A stretch of DNA of 64,000 nucleotides from the NCBI GenBank assembly GCA_015056055.1, contig SVHC01000012.1, forward strand, positions 1-64,000, in the 5' to 3' direction. Source of the DNA: Clostridiales bacterium. GTDB lineage: Bacteria > Bacillota > Clostridia > Christensenellales > Aristaeellaceae. A program made the position numbers and the translations under genes. A model generated the notes under the pieces. The model had not been told where the DNA came from. It did no database searches and saw nothing but the letters and a program-made list of their open reading frames with translations. The stretch's first letter is position 1; each line of letters begins with the position of its first letter. This document shows positions 43,270 through 51,194 of this stretch, piece after piece.

Positions 43270-44421
43270 ATGTATATCACCAACGATATCCGCTATATCG
43301 GCGTGAATGACCATAAAGTTGATTTGTTTGAAGGCCAGTACGCGGTACCGAATGGTATGGCGTATAATTCCTATCTGATTCTGGATGAAAAGACTGCCGT
43401 TATGGATACGGTGGACAAGAATTTCACCGAGGAATGGATTGCAAATATCCGCCGCGAACTTGATGGCAAAAAACTGGATTATCTTGTGGTTCAGCACATG
43501 GAGCCCGACCATGCCGGAAGCATTGCAGCATTCCTTCAGGAATTTGAGAATACCACGGTTGTATCCTCGCAGAAGGCATTCAACATGATGAAGGCATTCT
43601 TCGGCACGGAGTATGCCGAACGCCGCGTCGTGGTAGGCGAGGGCAGCACGCTTGAACTCGGCAAACACACGCTTACCTTTGTAACTGCTCCCATGGTGCA
43701 TTGGCCGGAAGTTATCGTAACCTACGATTCCTGCGATAAGGTTCTTTTCTCCGCAGACGGTTTCGGCAAGTTCGGCGCACTGGATGCCGAGGAAGAATGG
43801 GAGGACGAGGCTCGCCGCTATTACATCGGCATCGTCGGAAAATATGGCCCGCAGGTGCAGGCTCTGCTCAAGAAGGCAGCAGGTCTGGATATTGCAGCGA
43901 TTTGCCCGCTGCATGGCCCGGTACTTACCGAAAATCTGGGCTATTATCTGAATCTGTATGATACCTGGTCTTCCTATCGTCCGGAAGAGGAAGGCGTTGT
44001 GATTGCATATACCTCCGTATACGGACATACCCGCGAGGCAGCTCTGCTGCTGGCAGAAAAGCTGCAGGAAAAGGGATGCCCGGCGGTGAAGGTGTATGAC
44101 CTTGCACGCTCGGATATGGCGGCAGCTGTTGCAGATGCTTTCCGCTACAGCAAGCTCGTTCTGGCAACCACTACCTATAATGCAGATATCTTCCCCTTCA
44201 TGAAGGAATTCATTCATCACCTTACCGAGCGCAGCTATCAGAAGCGCACCGTCGGCATGATTGAAAACGGTTCCTGGGCTCCCATGGCCGTAAAGGTCAT
44301 GAACAAAATGCTGGAAGGAAGTAAGGAACTGACTTTCACGCAGAATAATGTGAAGATTCTTTCCGCTCTGAATGACGAAAGCCGCGCACAGATTGAAGCA
44401 TTGGCAAGTGAACTGGCGTAA
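43270..44421 (+). CDS. fprA: FprA-type flavodiiron protein (A-type flavoprotein)
   Basis: The 383-residue two-domain enzyme has an N-terminal metallo-beta-lactamase-like diiron domain (about 1-245) with HMEPDHAG (H-x-E-x-D-H ligands), later APMVHWPE and LHGPV, and a C-terminal flavodoxin domain (about 250-383) beginning VIAYTSVYGHTREA. It reduces O2 to water or NO to N2O with electrons from rubredoxin, protecting anaerobes. Its own promoter and AAAGGGG site precede it, and a terminator follows. Rubrerythrin and hydrogenase genes are close by. Confidence 0.95.
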   Translation: MYITNDIRYIGVNDHKVDLFEGQYAVPNGMAYNSYLILDEKTAVMDTVDKNFTEEWIANIRRELDGKKLDYLVVQHMEPDHAGSIAAFLQEFENTTVVSSQKAFNMMKAFFGTEYAERRVVVGEGSTLELGKHTLTFVTAPMVHWPEVIVTYDSCDKVLFSADGFGKFGALDAEEEWEDEARRYYIGIVGKYGPQVQALLKKAAGLDIAAICPLHGPVLTENLGYYLNLYDTWSSYRPEEEGVVIAYTSVYGHTREAALLLAEKLQEKGCPAVKVYDLARSDMAAAVADAFRYSKLVLATTTYNADIFPFMKEFIHHLTERSYQKRTVGMIENGSWAPMAVKVMNKMLEGSKELTFTQNNVKILSALNDESRAQIEALASELA

Positions 44422-44491
44422 TCTCCCAGAGACTCATTTGGATTTCGAATGTGAATGGGTTGAGTGTTTATTTGGATGTGTCCTTATATCC

Positions 44492-44525
44492 AAAAAACTC
44501 CGCAGAGTAATCTGTGGAGTTTTTT
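44492..44525 (+). terminator. Terminator of the flavodiiron gene
   Basis: The 10-bp stem ACTCCGCAGA / TCTGTGGAGT (one G-T pair) has a GTAA loop, followed by TTTTT and preceded by a run of A. It is therefore usable in both directions. Confidence 0.88.
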
Positions 44526-44532
44526 GGATGCG

Positions 44533-44583
44533 ATACTATGCAAATACCCGCAGGAAATTTTCCTGCGGGTATTTGCATAGTAT
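44533..44583. repeat. 51-bp palindrome, probable terminator of the hydrogenase operon
   Basis: Two perfectly complementary 25-nt arms (44533-44557 and 44559-44583) flank one base. The centre reads CCCGCAGGAAATTTTCCTGCGGG, whose inner arms are CCGCAGGAAA and TTTCCTGCGG. It lies between convergent fprA and hydA, 16 nt past the hydA stop. It lacks a T tract on the minus strand, so termination is likely but the unusual length suggests an extra role. Confidence 0.75.
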
Positions 44584-44599
44584 GGAATTACAACGCTGT

Positions 44600-46291
44600 T
44601 TATTCGTGATGGTTATGCAGCAGTTCGTGAGCCTTGCCCTTGAAATAGCCGTTGTAGAACAGATCCATCAAGGGGTTCTCGTCGGACTTTTTGATGACCA
44701 TATCGCCATCTGCGGCATACAGACCTCTGGTTCTGGTTTCGGCACGCTGAGCTTTGGTGCCATCGGCAGGCTGACCGCCGCCCATGACGCAGCCGCCGGG
44801 GCATGCCATGATTTCGATAAAGTGATATTCCTTCTCGCCGGATTTGACGGATTCCAGTACCTTGCGGGCATTTGCCAGACCGGAAGCTACGCAGATCTTC
44901 ACATCAATGCCGTTGTAGGGAACCGTAAATTCCTTGATGCCCTTGTCGCCGCGAACGCCGCATTCAGCGATGGAGTTGAGCGTAGCGGTATCGTGGCCAT
45001 CTGCCAGACGGCGCAGAACAGCTTCGGTAACACCGCCGGTAACACCGAAAATAACACCGCCGCCGGAACCGATGCCGAAAGGCATGTCGCAGGCTTCGGA
45101 CGGAAGATTTTCAAAGCTGACGCCGTGAGCATCGATCATGCGGATCAGCTCGGTGGTGGTCAGAACAATATCGGTATCCTTTTCGCCGTGGGTGTATGCA
45201 TCGGCGCGCTCGGCTTCCGCTTTCTTGGCGGTGCAGGGCATGACCGAAACTACGAAGGTCTTTTTACCCTTGGCATTCTGTTCATCGCGATAGTAATCCT
45301 TCAGCAGGGCGGAGAACATCTGCTGCGGGCTGCGGCAGGAGGAAACATTTTCCTTGAATTCGGGATATTCATTCTCCACGAACTTGACCCATGCGGGGCA
45401 GCAGGAGGTCAGCAAGGGGAGCTTTCCGCCGTTGGCAACGCGGTCCAGGAATTCGGCAGATTCTTCCATGATGGTCAGGTCAGCGGTATAGGTGGTGTCA
45501 AATACCTCGTCGAAGCCCATCAGATGCAGTGCTGCTACAATTTTGCCCATGGAGTTTTCGCCCTTGGGAAGGCCGAAAGCCTCTGCCACGGCAACGCGGA
45601 CAGCGGGAGCAATCTGAGCGACTACGCGGGTATTTTTATCACCCAGAGCCTGCCATACATCGGTCATATTGTGATGGATGGTCAGCGCACCGGTGGGGCA
45701 GACCACGCGGCACTGACCGCATGCAACGCAGTTGGTATCCGCAAGATTTCGTTCGAATGCGGGAACAACGGTTGCCTCGGTGCCGCGGTAGGCAAATCCC
45801 AGCACGCCGATGCCCTGAATTTCGTTGCAGACACGAACGCAGTTGCCGCAGAGAATGCATTTGTTGGGGTCACGAACGATAGAGGGGGAAGAGAAGTCAA
45901 CGGGCTTGGTTTCCCGGTGGTTCTCGAAACGGACGGTATTTACGCCGTGCTGGTAGGCAAGTTTCTGAAGCGTGCACTTACCGTGCTTATCGCAGGTGGT
46001 GCAGTCGCGGCAGTGGGCAGCCAGCAGCAGTTCGATGATCAGCTTACGATGCTTGCGCAGTCTTTCGGTATGGGTGAAGATTACCATGCCGTCCTTGGGC
46101 TCTTCCGAGCAGGATGCGAAGAAACGGCCGCGGTCATCTTCCACGGTGCACAGACGGCAGGCACCGAAAATGCTCAGTTCCGGCTGGTAGCACAGAGTGG
46201 GGACCTCAATGCCGGCTTTGCGGATGATAGTCAGCAGATTTTTCTCGTTGGTAAACTCAACTTTCTTGCCGTTGATCGTAATAAAGCCCAT
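44600..46291 (-). CDS. hydA: [FeFe] hydrogenase catalytic subunit of an HydABC complex
   Basis: The 563-residue protein has an N-terminal [2Fe-2S] domain (Cys34, 45, 48, 61), a His-Cys3 cluster (HCRDCTTC with later C106), two [4Fe-4S] ferredoxin motifs (CILCGNC and CVACGQC) and the H-cluster domain with L1 TSCCPAW (295-301), L2 MPCTAKK (351-357) and L3 MACPGGCVMGGGQP (495-508). Together with hydB and hydC it should form the NADH/ferredoxin-linked, electron-bifurcating hydrogenase of fermenters. GGGAGGGATCACG precedes the ATG. The last His-rich residues (LLHNHHE) are unremarkable. Confidence 0.95.
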   Translation of the reverse strand: MGFITINGKKVEFTNEKNLLTIIRKAGIEVPTLCYQPELSIFGACRLCTVEDDRGRFFASCSEEPKDGMVIFTHTERLRKHRKLIIELLLAAHCRDCTTCDKHGKCTLQKLAYQHGVNTVRFENHRETKPVDFSSPSIVRDPNKCILCGNCVRVCNEIQGIGVLGFAYRGTEATVVPAFERNLADTNCVACGQCRVVCPTGALTIHHNMTDVWQALGDKNTRVVAQIAPAVRVAVAEAFGLPKGENSMGKIVAALHLMGFDEVFDTTYTADLTIMEESAEFLDRVANGGKLPLLTSCCPAWVKFVENEYPEFKENVSSCRSPQQMFSALLKDYYRDEQNAKGKKTFVVSVMPCTAKKAEAERADAYTHGEKDTDIVLTTTELIRMIDAHGVSFENLPSEACDMPFGIGSGGGVIFGVTGGVTEAVLRRLADGHDTATLNSIAECGVRGDKGIKEFTVPYNGIDVKICVASGLANARKVLESVKSGEKEYHFIEIMACPGGCVMGGGQPADGTKAQRAETRTRGLYAADGDMVIKKSDENPLMDLFYNGYFKGKAHELLHNHHE

Positions 46292-46303
46292 CGTGATCCC
46301 TCC

Positions 46304-48193
46304 TTATGCTTCAATATAGATGGCATCAAATGCACAGTTTTCCTTACATGCACCGCACTTGATACACTTCTCATTATCAATGGTATAGGGCTTCTTGACA
46401 ACACCGGAAATGGCATTGACGGGGCAGTTGCGGGCACACTTGGAGCAGCCCTTACAGAACTCGGGGTTAATGACATAGCGACGCAGTGCGGTACAGGTCT
46501 TGGCACGGCACTTCTTGTCCACAATGTGCTCGATGTATTCGTCCCGGAAGGTTTTCAGCGTGGAGATGACAGGCAGAGGAGCGGACTTGCCCAGGCCGCA
46601 CAGTGCCATGGTCTTAACCATGGTTGCCAGTTCTTCCAGGGTGTCCAGATCTTCCAGCTTGCCTTCGCCGTTGACAATCCGCTCCAGAATTTCCAGCATC
46701 CGCTTGGTGCCTTCACGGCAGGGAGTACACTTGCCGCAGGATTCCCGCTGGGTAAAACTCATAAAGAAACGGGCAACTTCCACCATGCAGGTGTCCTTGC
46801 TCATGACAACCATGCCGCCGGAACCCACAATGGCATTGAACTTTTTGACGGAGTCAAAGTCCAGAGGCTCGTCCAGATGCTTTTCCGTCAGGCAGCCGCC
46901 GGAGGGGCCACCAATCTGAACAGCCTTGAACTCAGCACCGTTCTTCAGGCCGCCGCCGATATCGAAGATGATCTCCCGCAGGGTGGAGCCCATAGGGACT
47001 TCGATCAGACCGGTGTTCTCAATGGCACCGGTGAGGGAGAAGGTCTTGCAGCCGGGGCTGCCGGGGGTGCCGATGGAGCGGAACCACTCCGCACCTTCCA
47101 GAATAATCTTGGGAACATTGGCATAGGTTTCCACATTGTTCAGAACAGTGGGTTTCTCCCAAAGGCCCTTTTCCACGGTTCTGGGGGGCTTGGTTCTGGG
47201 CATACCGCGGTTTCCTTCGATGGAAGCCGTCAGAGCAGAGCCTTCACCACAGACGAAGGCACCCGCACCCTTGTTGATATGCAGATGGAAGTTAAAGTCG
47301 GTACCCAGGATGTTGTCACCCAGCAGGCCACGCTCTTCCAGCTGAGCAATAGCACCACGCAGACGGGCAACAGACATGGGATATTCCGCACGGACATAGA
47401 TATAGCCATTGTCAGCCTTGACGGCATAGCCGGCAATCATCATTCCCTCAATGAGCTTGAAGGGATCGCCTTCCATGACAGAGCCATCCATGAAGGCACC
47501 GGGGTCACCTTCGTCACCGTTACAGACGACGAAGCGTTCCTGTTCCTTCTGGCGGGCAACCTGCTTCCACTTACGGCCGGCAGGGAAGCCGCCGCCGCCG
47601 CGGCCGCGGAGGCCGGACTGATCCACCACGTCGATAACACCATCACGGCCTAGCTCGAAAATGGCCTTTTTCAGGGCCTCAAAGCCGCCGGCAGCCAGAT
47701 ACTCATCCAGAGATTCGGCGTCAAACTTGCCGCAGTTTTCCAGAACAATGCGGGTCTGCTTTGCGATAAAGGGGATTTCATCGGGTGCTACATAGGCAGT
47801 TTCGCCCTTGTGGTAGAGCAGCCGTTCGATGACTTCATCACCGATGACCGTTTTCTCAATGATATCTTCGCAGTCCTCGGGCTGAACCTTGACATACTGG
47901 ATCACCTTTTCACCCTTCTGGATGCGGACCAGGGGGCCCAGCTCGCAGAAGCCCTGGCAACCGGTTTTCTTGACACCCACAGTTTTTTCTTCATGGTTGC
48001 CGCCGCAGGGGGAGAACACCAGCTCCACTCCGGGAGTTTCCTTTACCAGCTTCTCGAAGATCTCGTGAATCTTGTTGGAACCGGTGGCAATACAGCCGGT
48101 ACCGGAGCAGACCAGAATCCGGCAGTCATAGGCATTGAGCTGCTGCAGGGCAGCAGTTCTTGCCTGAGAGAGTTCTTCTTTATTTCGAATCAT
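46304..48193 (-). CDS. hydB: NuoF-like diaphorase subunit of the bifurcating hydrogenase
   Basis: At 629 residues it has an N-terminal thioredoxin-like [2Fe-2S] domain (about 1-120; CSGTGC, later CGG and CQGFC), the NuoF core with FMN/NADH site LRGRGGGGFPAGRKW and CNGDEGDPGAF, the [4Fe-4S] motif ESCGKCTPCREGTKR and a C-terminal 2x[4Fe-4S] ferredoxin (CKGCSKCARNCP, CIKCGACKENC). It oxidises NADH and splits electrons to the partner subunits. It overlaps hydC by 1 nt (TGATG). Its codons end in C more often than neighbouring genes, which may hint at separate ancestry. Confidence 0.95.
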   Translation of the reverse strand: MIRNKEELSQARTAALQQLNAYDCRILVCSGTGCIATGSNKIHEIFEKLVKETPGVELVFSPCGGNHEEKTVGVKKTGCQGFCELGPLVRIQKGEKVIQYVKVQPEDCEDIIEKTVIGDEVIERLLYHKGETAYVAPDEIPFIAKQTRIVLENCGKFDAESLDEYLAAGGFEALKKAIFELGRDGVIDVVDQSGLRGRGGGGFPAGRKWKQVARQKEQERFVVCNGDEGDPGAFMDGSVMEGDPFKLIEGMMIAGYAVKADNGYIYVRAEYPMSVARLRGAIAQLEERGLLGDNILGTDFNFHLHINKGAGAFVCGEGSALTASIEGNRGMPRTKPPRTVEKGLWEKPTVLNNVETYANVPKIILEGAEWFRSIGTPGSPGCKTFSLTGAIENTGLIEVPMGSTLREIIFDIGGGLKNGAEFKAVQIGGPSGGCLTEKHLDEPLDFDSVKKFNAIVGSGGMVVMSKDTCMVEVARFFMSFTQRESCGKCTPCREGTKRMLEILERIVNGEGKLEDLDTLEELATMVKTMALCGLGKSAPLPVISTLKTFRDEYIEHIVDKKCRAKTCTALRRYVINPEFCKGCSKCARNCPVNAISGVVKKPYTIDNEKCIKCGACKENCAFDAIYIEA

Positions 48194-48669
48194 CAGCCTT
48201 TACCTCTCAGTTCTTCAATCACAGCAAGAGCCTTTTCCGGAGTCATGGCAGGATAGACCTGCTCATTGACCATCATGGTGGGAGCGAGACCGCAGGCACC
48301 CAGACAGGAAACTGTCTCCACGGTGAACATCATATCGTCGGTGGTGTGTTTTTTCTTGCTCAGACCCAGTTCCTTCCACAGGGCCTCCAGAACAGGGGTG
48401 GAGTGGCGAACATGGCAGGCAGTGCCGTCGCAGACCTTGATGACATACTTACCCTTAGCCTCAAAAGAGAAGTTTTCATAGAAGGTTGCAACAGAGTAGG
48501 CCTTGGCTTCCGTAATACCGATTTCCTTGGCAACGTAGCTCAGCAGTTCAGCGGGCAAGTAGCGATACTCTGCCTGAATGTCTTGCATGATGGGGATCAG
48601 GGAGCGGGCATCCCGAACGTATCGGGAAATGATTTCGTCCGTTTTCTTGTAGAAGGATTCATCGAGCAT
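48193..48669 (-). CDS. hydC: NuoE-like [2Fe-2S] subunit of the bifurcating hydrogenase
   Basis: The 158-residue subunit carries a thioredoxin-like [2Fe-2S] fold with ligands in CDGTACHVR and CLGACGLAP. The ATG at 48669 is chosen because AAGGAGGTAATACACAAC lies just upstream; an open frame continuing 66 nt further has no ribosome site. It is the first gene of hydC-hydB-hydA, the common order. The N-terminal helices (YKKTDEIISRYV) are typical of NuoE. Confidence 0.93.
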   Translation of the reverse strand: MLDESFYKKTDEIISRYVRDARSLIPIMQDIQAEYRYLPAELLSYVAKEIGITEAKAYSVATFYENFSFEAKGKYVIKVCDGTACHVRHSTPVLEALWKELGLSKKKHTTDDMMFTVETVSCLGACGLAPTMMVNEQVYPAMTPEKALAVIEELRGKG

Positions 48670-48780
48670 GTTGTGTATTACCTCCTTGTACTCGTACGCA
48701 ATAGCATGCGAATTGCAAACCGGATGTGGAAGCAAATTGCGTTTGGATTCCTTTCAGCAGGATCATCAGGTTAACAGTAG

Positions 48781-48834
48781 AGTATACAATCAAAGTATAC
48801 AATGTAATTATATCACATATTAAACAATATGCAA
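48781..48834 (-). promoter_or_regulatory. Hydrogenase promoter with repeated operator-like elements
   Basis: On the minus strand TTGCAT (48834-48829) and TATAAT (48812-48807) are 16 bp apart, with a TG extension. CATATT-AAAC-AATATG (48816-48831) is an inverted repeat across the spacer. Immediately downstream AGTATACAAT occurs twice (48781-48790, 48794-48803) in direct orientation, 13 bp apart, each with a GTATAC palindrome. One or more redox regulators may bind here. Confidence 0.7.
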
Positions 48835-49079
48835 TGTATTTTTCTGCTTTTTTTGCGAAGTATTGAAATTTGGCTTGGGGAAATAGGGAGACTTTGTGAA
48901 TGGGAAAGTTTCTTTGAAGCAAAAAAATTGAAGGAATATGTTGCTGCTTTTACTGAGGTGGATGAATTTGTTGTCTGTGGTCATTTATATTCCGGGAAAC
49001 AAACTTGTCTTCAAATGTATATATGCAGTGGATTTGGGCCATAAATGAAATGGGAGACAGCCCGAAAGGAGAGAGTATT
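48835..49079 (+). other. Leader region of the rubrerythrin gene, possible gene remnant
   Basis: No conserved gene was recognised. One open stretch (about 48829-49044) reads as protein-like for 40 residues ([20 protein letters not shown]), but has no ribosome site and is AT-rich compared with its neighbours. It may be a decayed fragment. A clear rubrerythrin promoter was not identified. Confidence 0.4.
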
Positions 49080-49736
49080 GTGAAAAAATATTATTGCATG
49101 CTGTGCCACAAGACATTTGATGCGCCGGAAGGCGTGGAGCTGATCTGTCCGGTGTGCGGTGCGCGGGAGGATAAGATCAGGCTTGTGGAAGCGGATCAGC
49201 CGTGTCGCTATGCGGGCACGCGCACCGAAAGAAATCTGGAAGCGGCATTTTCAGGAGAATCCCAGGCGAGAAACAAGTACACATACTATGCGTCTGTTGC
49301 GAAGAGAGAGGGATATGAGCAAATTGCAGCGCTCTTTTTGAAAACTGCGGAAAACGAGCGGGAACATGCTGAAATGTGGTTCAAGGAACTGGGAGGAATC
49401 GGAAACACGGCCGAAAATCTGCTGCATGGAGCCGAGGGCGAAAATTACGAGTGGACCGATATGTATGCCGGATTTGCGCGGGATGCAGAGGAAGAAGGTT
49501 TTATGGACCTTGCAGCAAAGTTCCGCATGGTTGCTGAAATCGAAAAGCACCACGAGGAGCGATACAGGAAGCTTTTGCAGAATGTGGAAACAGCGCAGGT
49601 ATTTGAAAAGAGCGAAGTCAAGGTGTGGGAATGCCGGAACTGCGGTCATATCGTGGTAGGTACAAAGGCCCCCGAAATCTGCCCCGTATGTGCGCATGCA
49701 AAGGCATATTTCGAGATTGCTGCAGAAAACTATTGA
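49080..49736 (+). CDS. Rubrerythrin with rubredoxin-like domains at both ends
   Basis: This 218-residue diiron protein detoxifies hydrogen peroxide. An N-terminal rubredoxin-like site has Cys6/Cys9 (CMLC) and Cys23/Cys26 (CPVC). The central four-helix bundle (about 48-180) carries [25 protein letters not shown] and [12 protein letters not shown] second rubredoxin-like site ends the chain (CRNCG and CPVC). Most rubrerythrins have only one rubredoxin end. The GTG at 49080 is chosen because AAAGGAGAGAGTATT lies just before it; an upstream in-frame ATG at 49050 has no ribosome site. Confidence 0.93.
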   Translation: MKKYYCMLCHKTFDAPEGVELICPVCGAREDKIRLVEADQPCRYAGTRTERNLEAAFSGESQARNKYTYYASVAKREGYEQIAALFLKTAENEREHAEMWFKELGGIGNTAENLLHGAEGENYEWTDMYAGFARDAEEEGFMDLAAKFRMVAEIEKHHEERYRKLLQNVETAQVFEKSEVKVWECRNCGHIVVGTKAPEICPVCAHAKAYFEIAAENY

Positions 49737-49745
49737 TAAGGAAAG

Positions 49746-49788
49746 AAAACACCGCGATCCGGAAAAAAGTTTCGGATTGCGGTGTTTT
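49746..49788. terminator. Bidirectional terminator
   Basis: AAACACCGCGATCCGG and TCGGATTGCGGTGTTTT form a long stem with one G-T pair, ending in T residues on either strand. It separates rubrerythrin from the convergent flavin reductase. Confidence 0.9.
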
Positions 49789-49796
49789 CATGTGCG

Positions 49797-50303
49797 TTAT
49801 TCTTCGGCAACAAATGCATGAACGATTTCGCCGATGTACATATCGTGCAGATCGCGTCCGGGATAGTTCTTTTCAAAAATGTCCTTATCCAGGAATCCTT
49901 CTTCGGTCAGCGTACCGCGGTACAGTTTGCGGCATACGAGAGTGAGAGAAGCTTCCTTAAATGTGGTGAAACCTTCACCGAATACGGTCGTGAAGCCGAC
50001 GGCTGCAACCTTATCTTCATCGCGGCCGGAATGCGAGCCGAGATAGGAAAGCTGCTTTTTGTACTCCTGCGGGAAGAAGGAAAGGGTGTAGAGCTCTTCA
50101 CGGTCGACGAATTCTTTCGTATAACGCTGCGGGCGGATATATGCCACGGCAGTCAGGCGATTCCAGATGCAGCCCATGTGCCCCCAGGAGGCGGTCATGG
50201 TGTTGAAGCCGTTTTCCTTCGTGCCGGCGGTGATCAGCATCCAGTCGTTGGGGATTATGCTCAGTGCATTCAGATTCAGAGTTTCAAGGGCGATTTCTTT
50301 CAT
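49797..50303 (-). CDS. Flavin reductase-like (flavoredoxin family) protein
   Basis: The 168-residue FMN-binding split-barrel protein has NTMTASWGHMGCIWNRLTA and later YLGSHSGRDEDKVAAVG, the pattern of the DIM6/NTAB flavin reductase family. It probably binds FMN and shuttles electrons in the cytoplasm. The ATG at 50303 has TGGAGGTATCGCC upstream; a longer open frame begins earlier without a ribosome site. Proximity to rubrerythrin and the flavodiiron gene fits oxidative-stress or redox housekeeping. Confidence 0.88.
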   Translation of the reverse strand: MKEIALETLNLNALSIIPNDWMLITAGTKENGFNTMTASWGHMGCIWNRLTAVAYIRPQRYTKEFVDREELYTLSFFPQEYKKQLSYLGSHSGRDEDKVAAVGFTTVFGEGFTTFKEASLTLVCRKLYRGTLTEEGFLDKDIFEKNYPGRDLHDMYIGEIVHAFVAEE

Positions 50304-50416
50304 GGCGATACCTCCAATGATTATTCTAAAGGATATGCGCATTTGCACAGCAAAAGAAGGGGAAAGGAATTCGATGTGCTGACGGTAGGCGGGTATTTTT
50401 GGTTTGGACAGAAAAA

Positions 50417-50773
50417 CTAATCCCAGTCAAAACTTGGAAAACCTTGTAATGTGATTTTGTTGAGAAGTTCAATCCATAATTCTTCTTCGCTCGGATTGGA
50501 ATAAAACGTAACTTGGGGATTGGTGTAAAAGATGAGCTTCCATCCTCCGGCTTTTGTTCGATCACAAATATACCTGGGTTTTGCTTTTTTTCTGCTTCTA
50601 TGTTTGCACCAACCTTTGTAGGCGTCAAAATAACGGATAGTTGCTGAGTTTCCCTCATTATCCAAATAAAGGATGCCTGCTGCATCCACTTTTTGGATAT
50701 TGGTTAACGGAAGAGTTATTGGCGGAAACACTACATCATCTCTGCGTTTTTTCTTCTTAAAAAACGAAAACAT
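50417..50773 (-). CDS. Hypothetical protein, 118 aa
   Basis: The protein has a basic N-terminus (MFSFFKKKKRRDD) and beta-strand-like segments (WKLIFYTNPQVTFYSNPSEEE) and no Cys cluster or membrane span. I do not recognise a family. GGGAGGACTGTTT gives a good ribosome site at the ATG, which supports a real gene. Its base composition is more AT-rich than its neighbours. It is isolated next to a non-coding hairpin array, which may indicate acquired DNA. Confidence 0.65.
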   Translation of the reverse strand: MFSFFKKKKRRDDVVFPPITLPLTNIQKVDAAGILYLDNEGNSATIRYFDAYKGWCKHRSRKKAKPRYICDRTKAGGWKLIFYTNPQVTFYSNPSEEELWIELLNKITLQGFPSFDWD

Positions 50774-50899
50774 AAACAGTCCTCCCTTTACTACAGTCTA
50801 CCATAAAAAGGAAATAACCGCAACCTTATATCAAGATTACGGTTATTCTATGAGCTGCAAAAAAGATATTTTCGGAAGTTTTCGTATGTATTTGAACTC

Positions 50900-51128
50900 T
50901 CACCATTTTAGTGAAATTGTTCGCTTTCGCTCGTGGTGAAATAATTCACTTTGTGAATTGTGCAATCTGATGCTATCGCATCAAGTGAAATGAAATAAAT
51001 TCCTTCACATCCGCAGGCATTTTACATTGCAAGGCAATATTTCACGTGCGAAGCACATTTCACAAATCGCGTAAGGGATTTATTTCGTTGAAAAAGACCG
51101 TAACTTTGTTCAAAGTTACGGTCTTTTT
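50900..51128. repeat. Array of short hairpins punctuated by TTTCAC/GTGAA motifs
   Basis: This non-coding stretch holds successive small inverted repeats: AATTCAC-TTT-GTGAATT (50943-50959), GATGC-TATC-GCATC (50969-50982), ATTGC-AAG-GCAAT (51026-51038) and GTGC-GAA-GCAC (51046-51056). They are separated by TTTCAC or GTGAAAT-like words. It closes with a perfect 18-bp terminator-like stem (51091-51108 and 51111-51128; loop TT) flanked by A5 and T5. The region 50774-50899 shows only a weak stem (ATAACCG/CGGTTAT). Confidence 0.7.
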
Positions 51129-51194
51129 CTGGTTCCCTGCGCAGAATCTGATACAATTCAGGGAAACTACGGGTATGCATCCACCTACCACAAA

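Noticed and set aside
44372-47653. A 1093-codon + strand open frame across hydA and hydB
   Set aside because: It is the antisense shadow of two clear hydrogenase genes.
48829-49044. A 71-codon open frame before rubrerythrin
   Set aside because: No ribosome site, no family and AT-rich sequence; at best a remnant, so only mentioned as intergenic content.
50326-50685. A 119-codon frame overlapping the 118-aa hypothetical protein
   Set aside because: No ribosome site, whereas the overlapping frame at 50417-50773 has a strong one.
50900-51128. CRISPR array
   Set aside because: Repeats are not identical, spacing is irregular and no cas gene is present.
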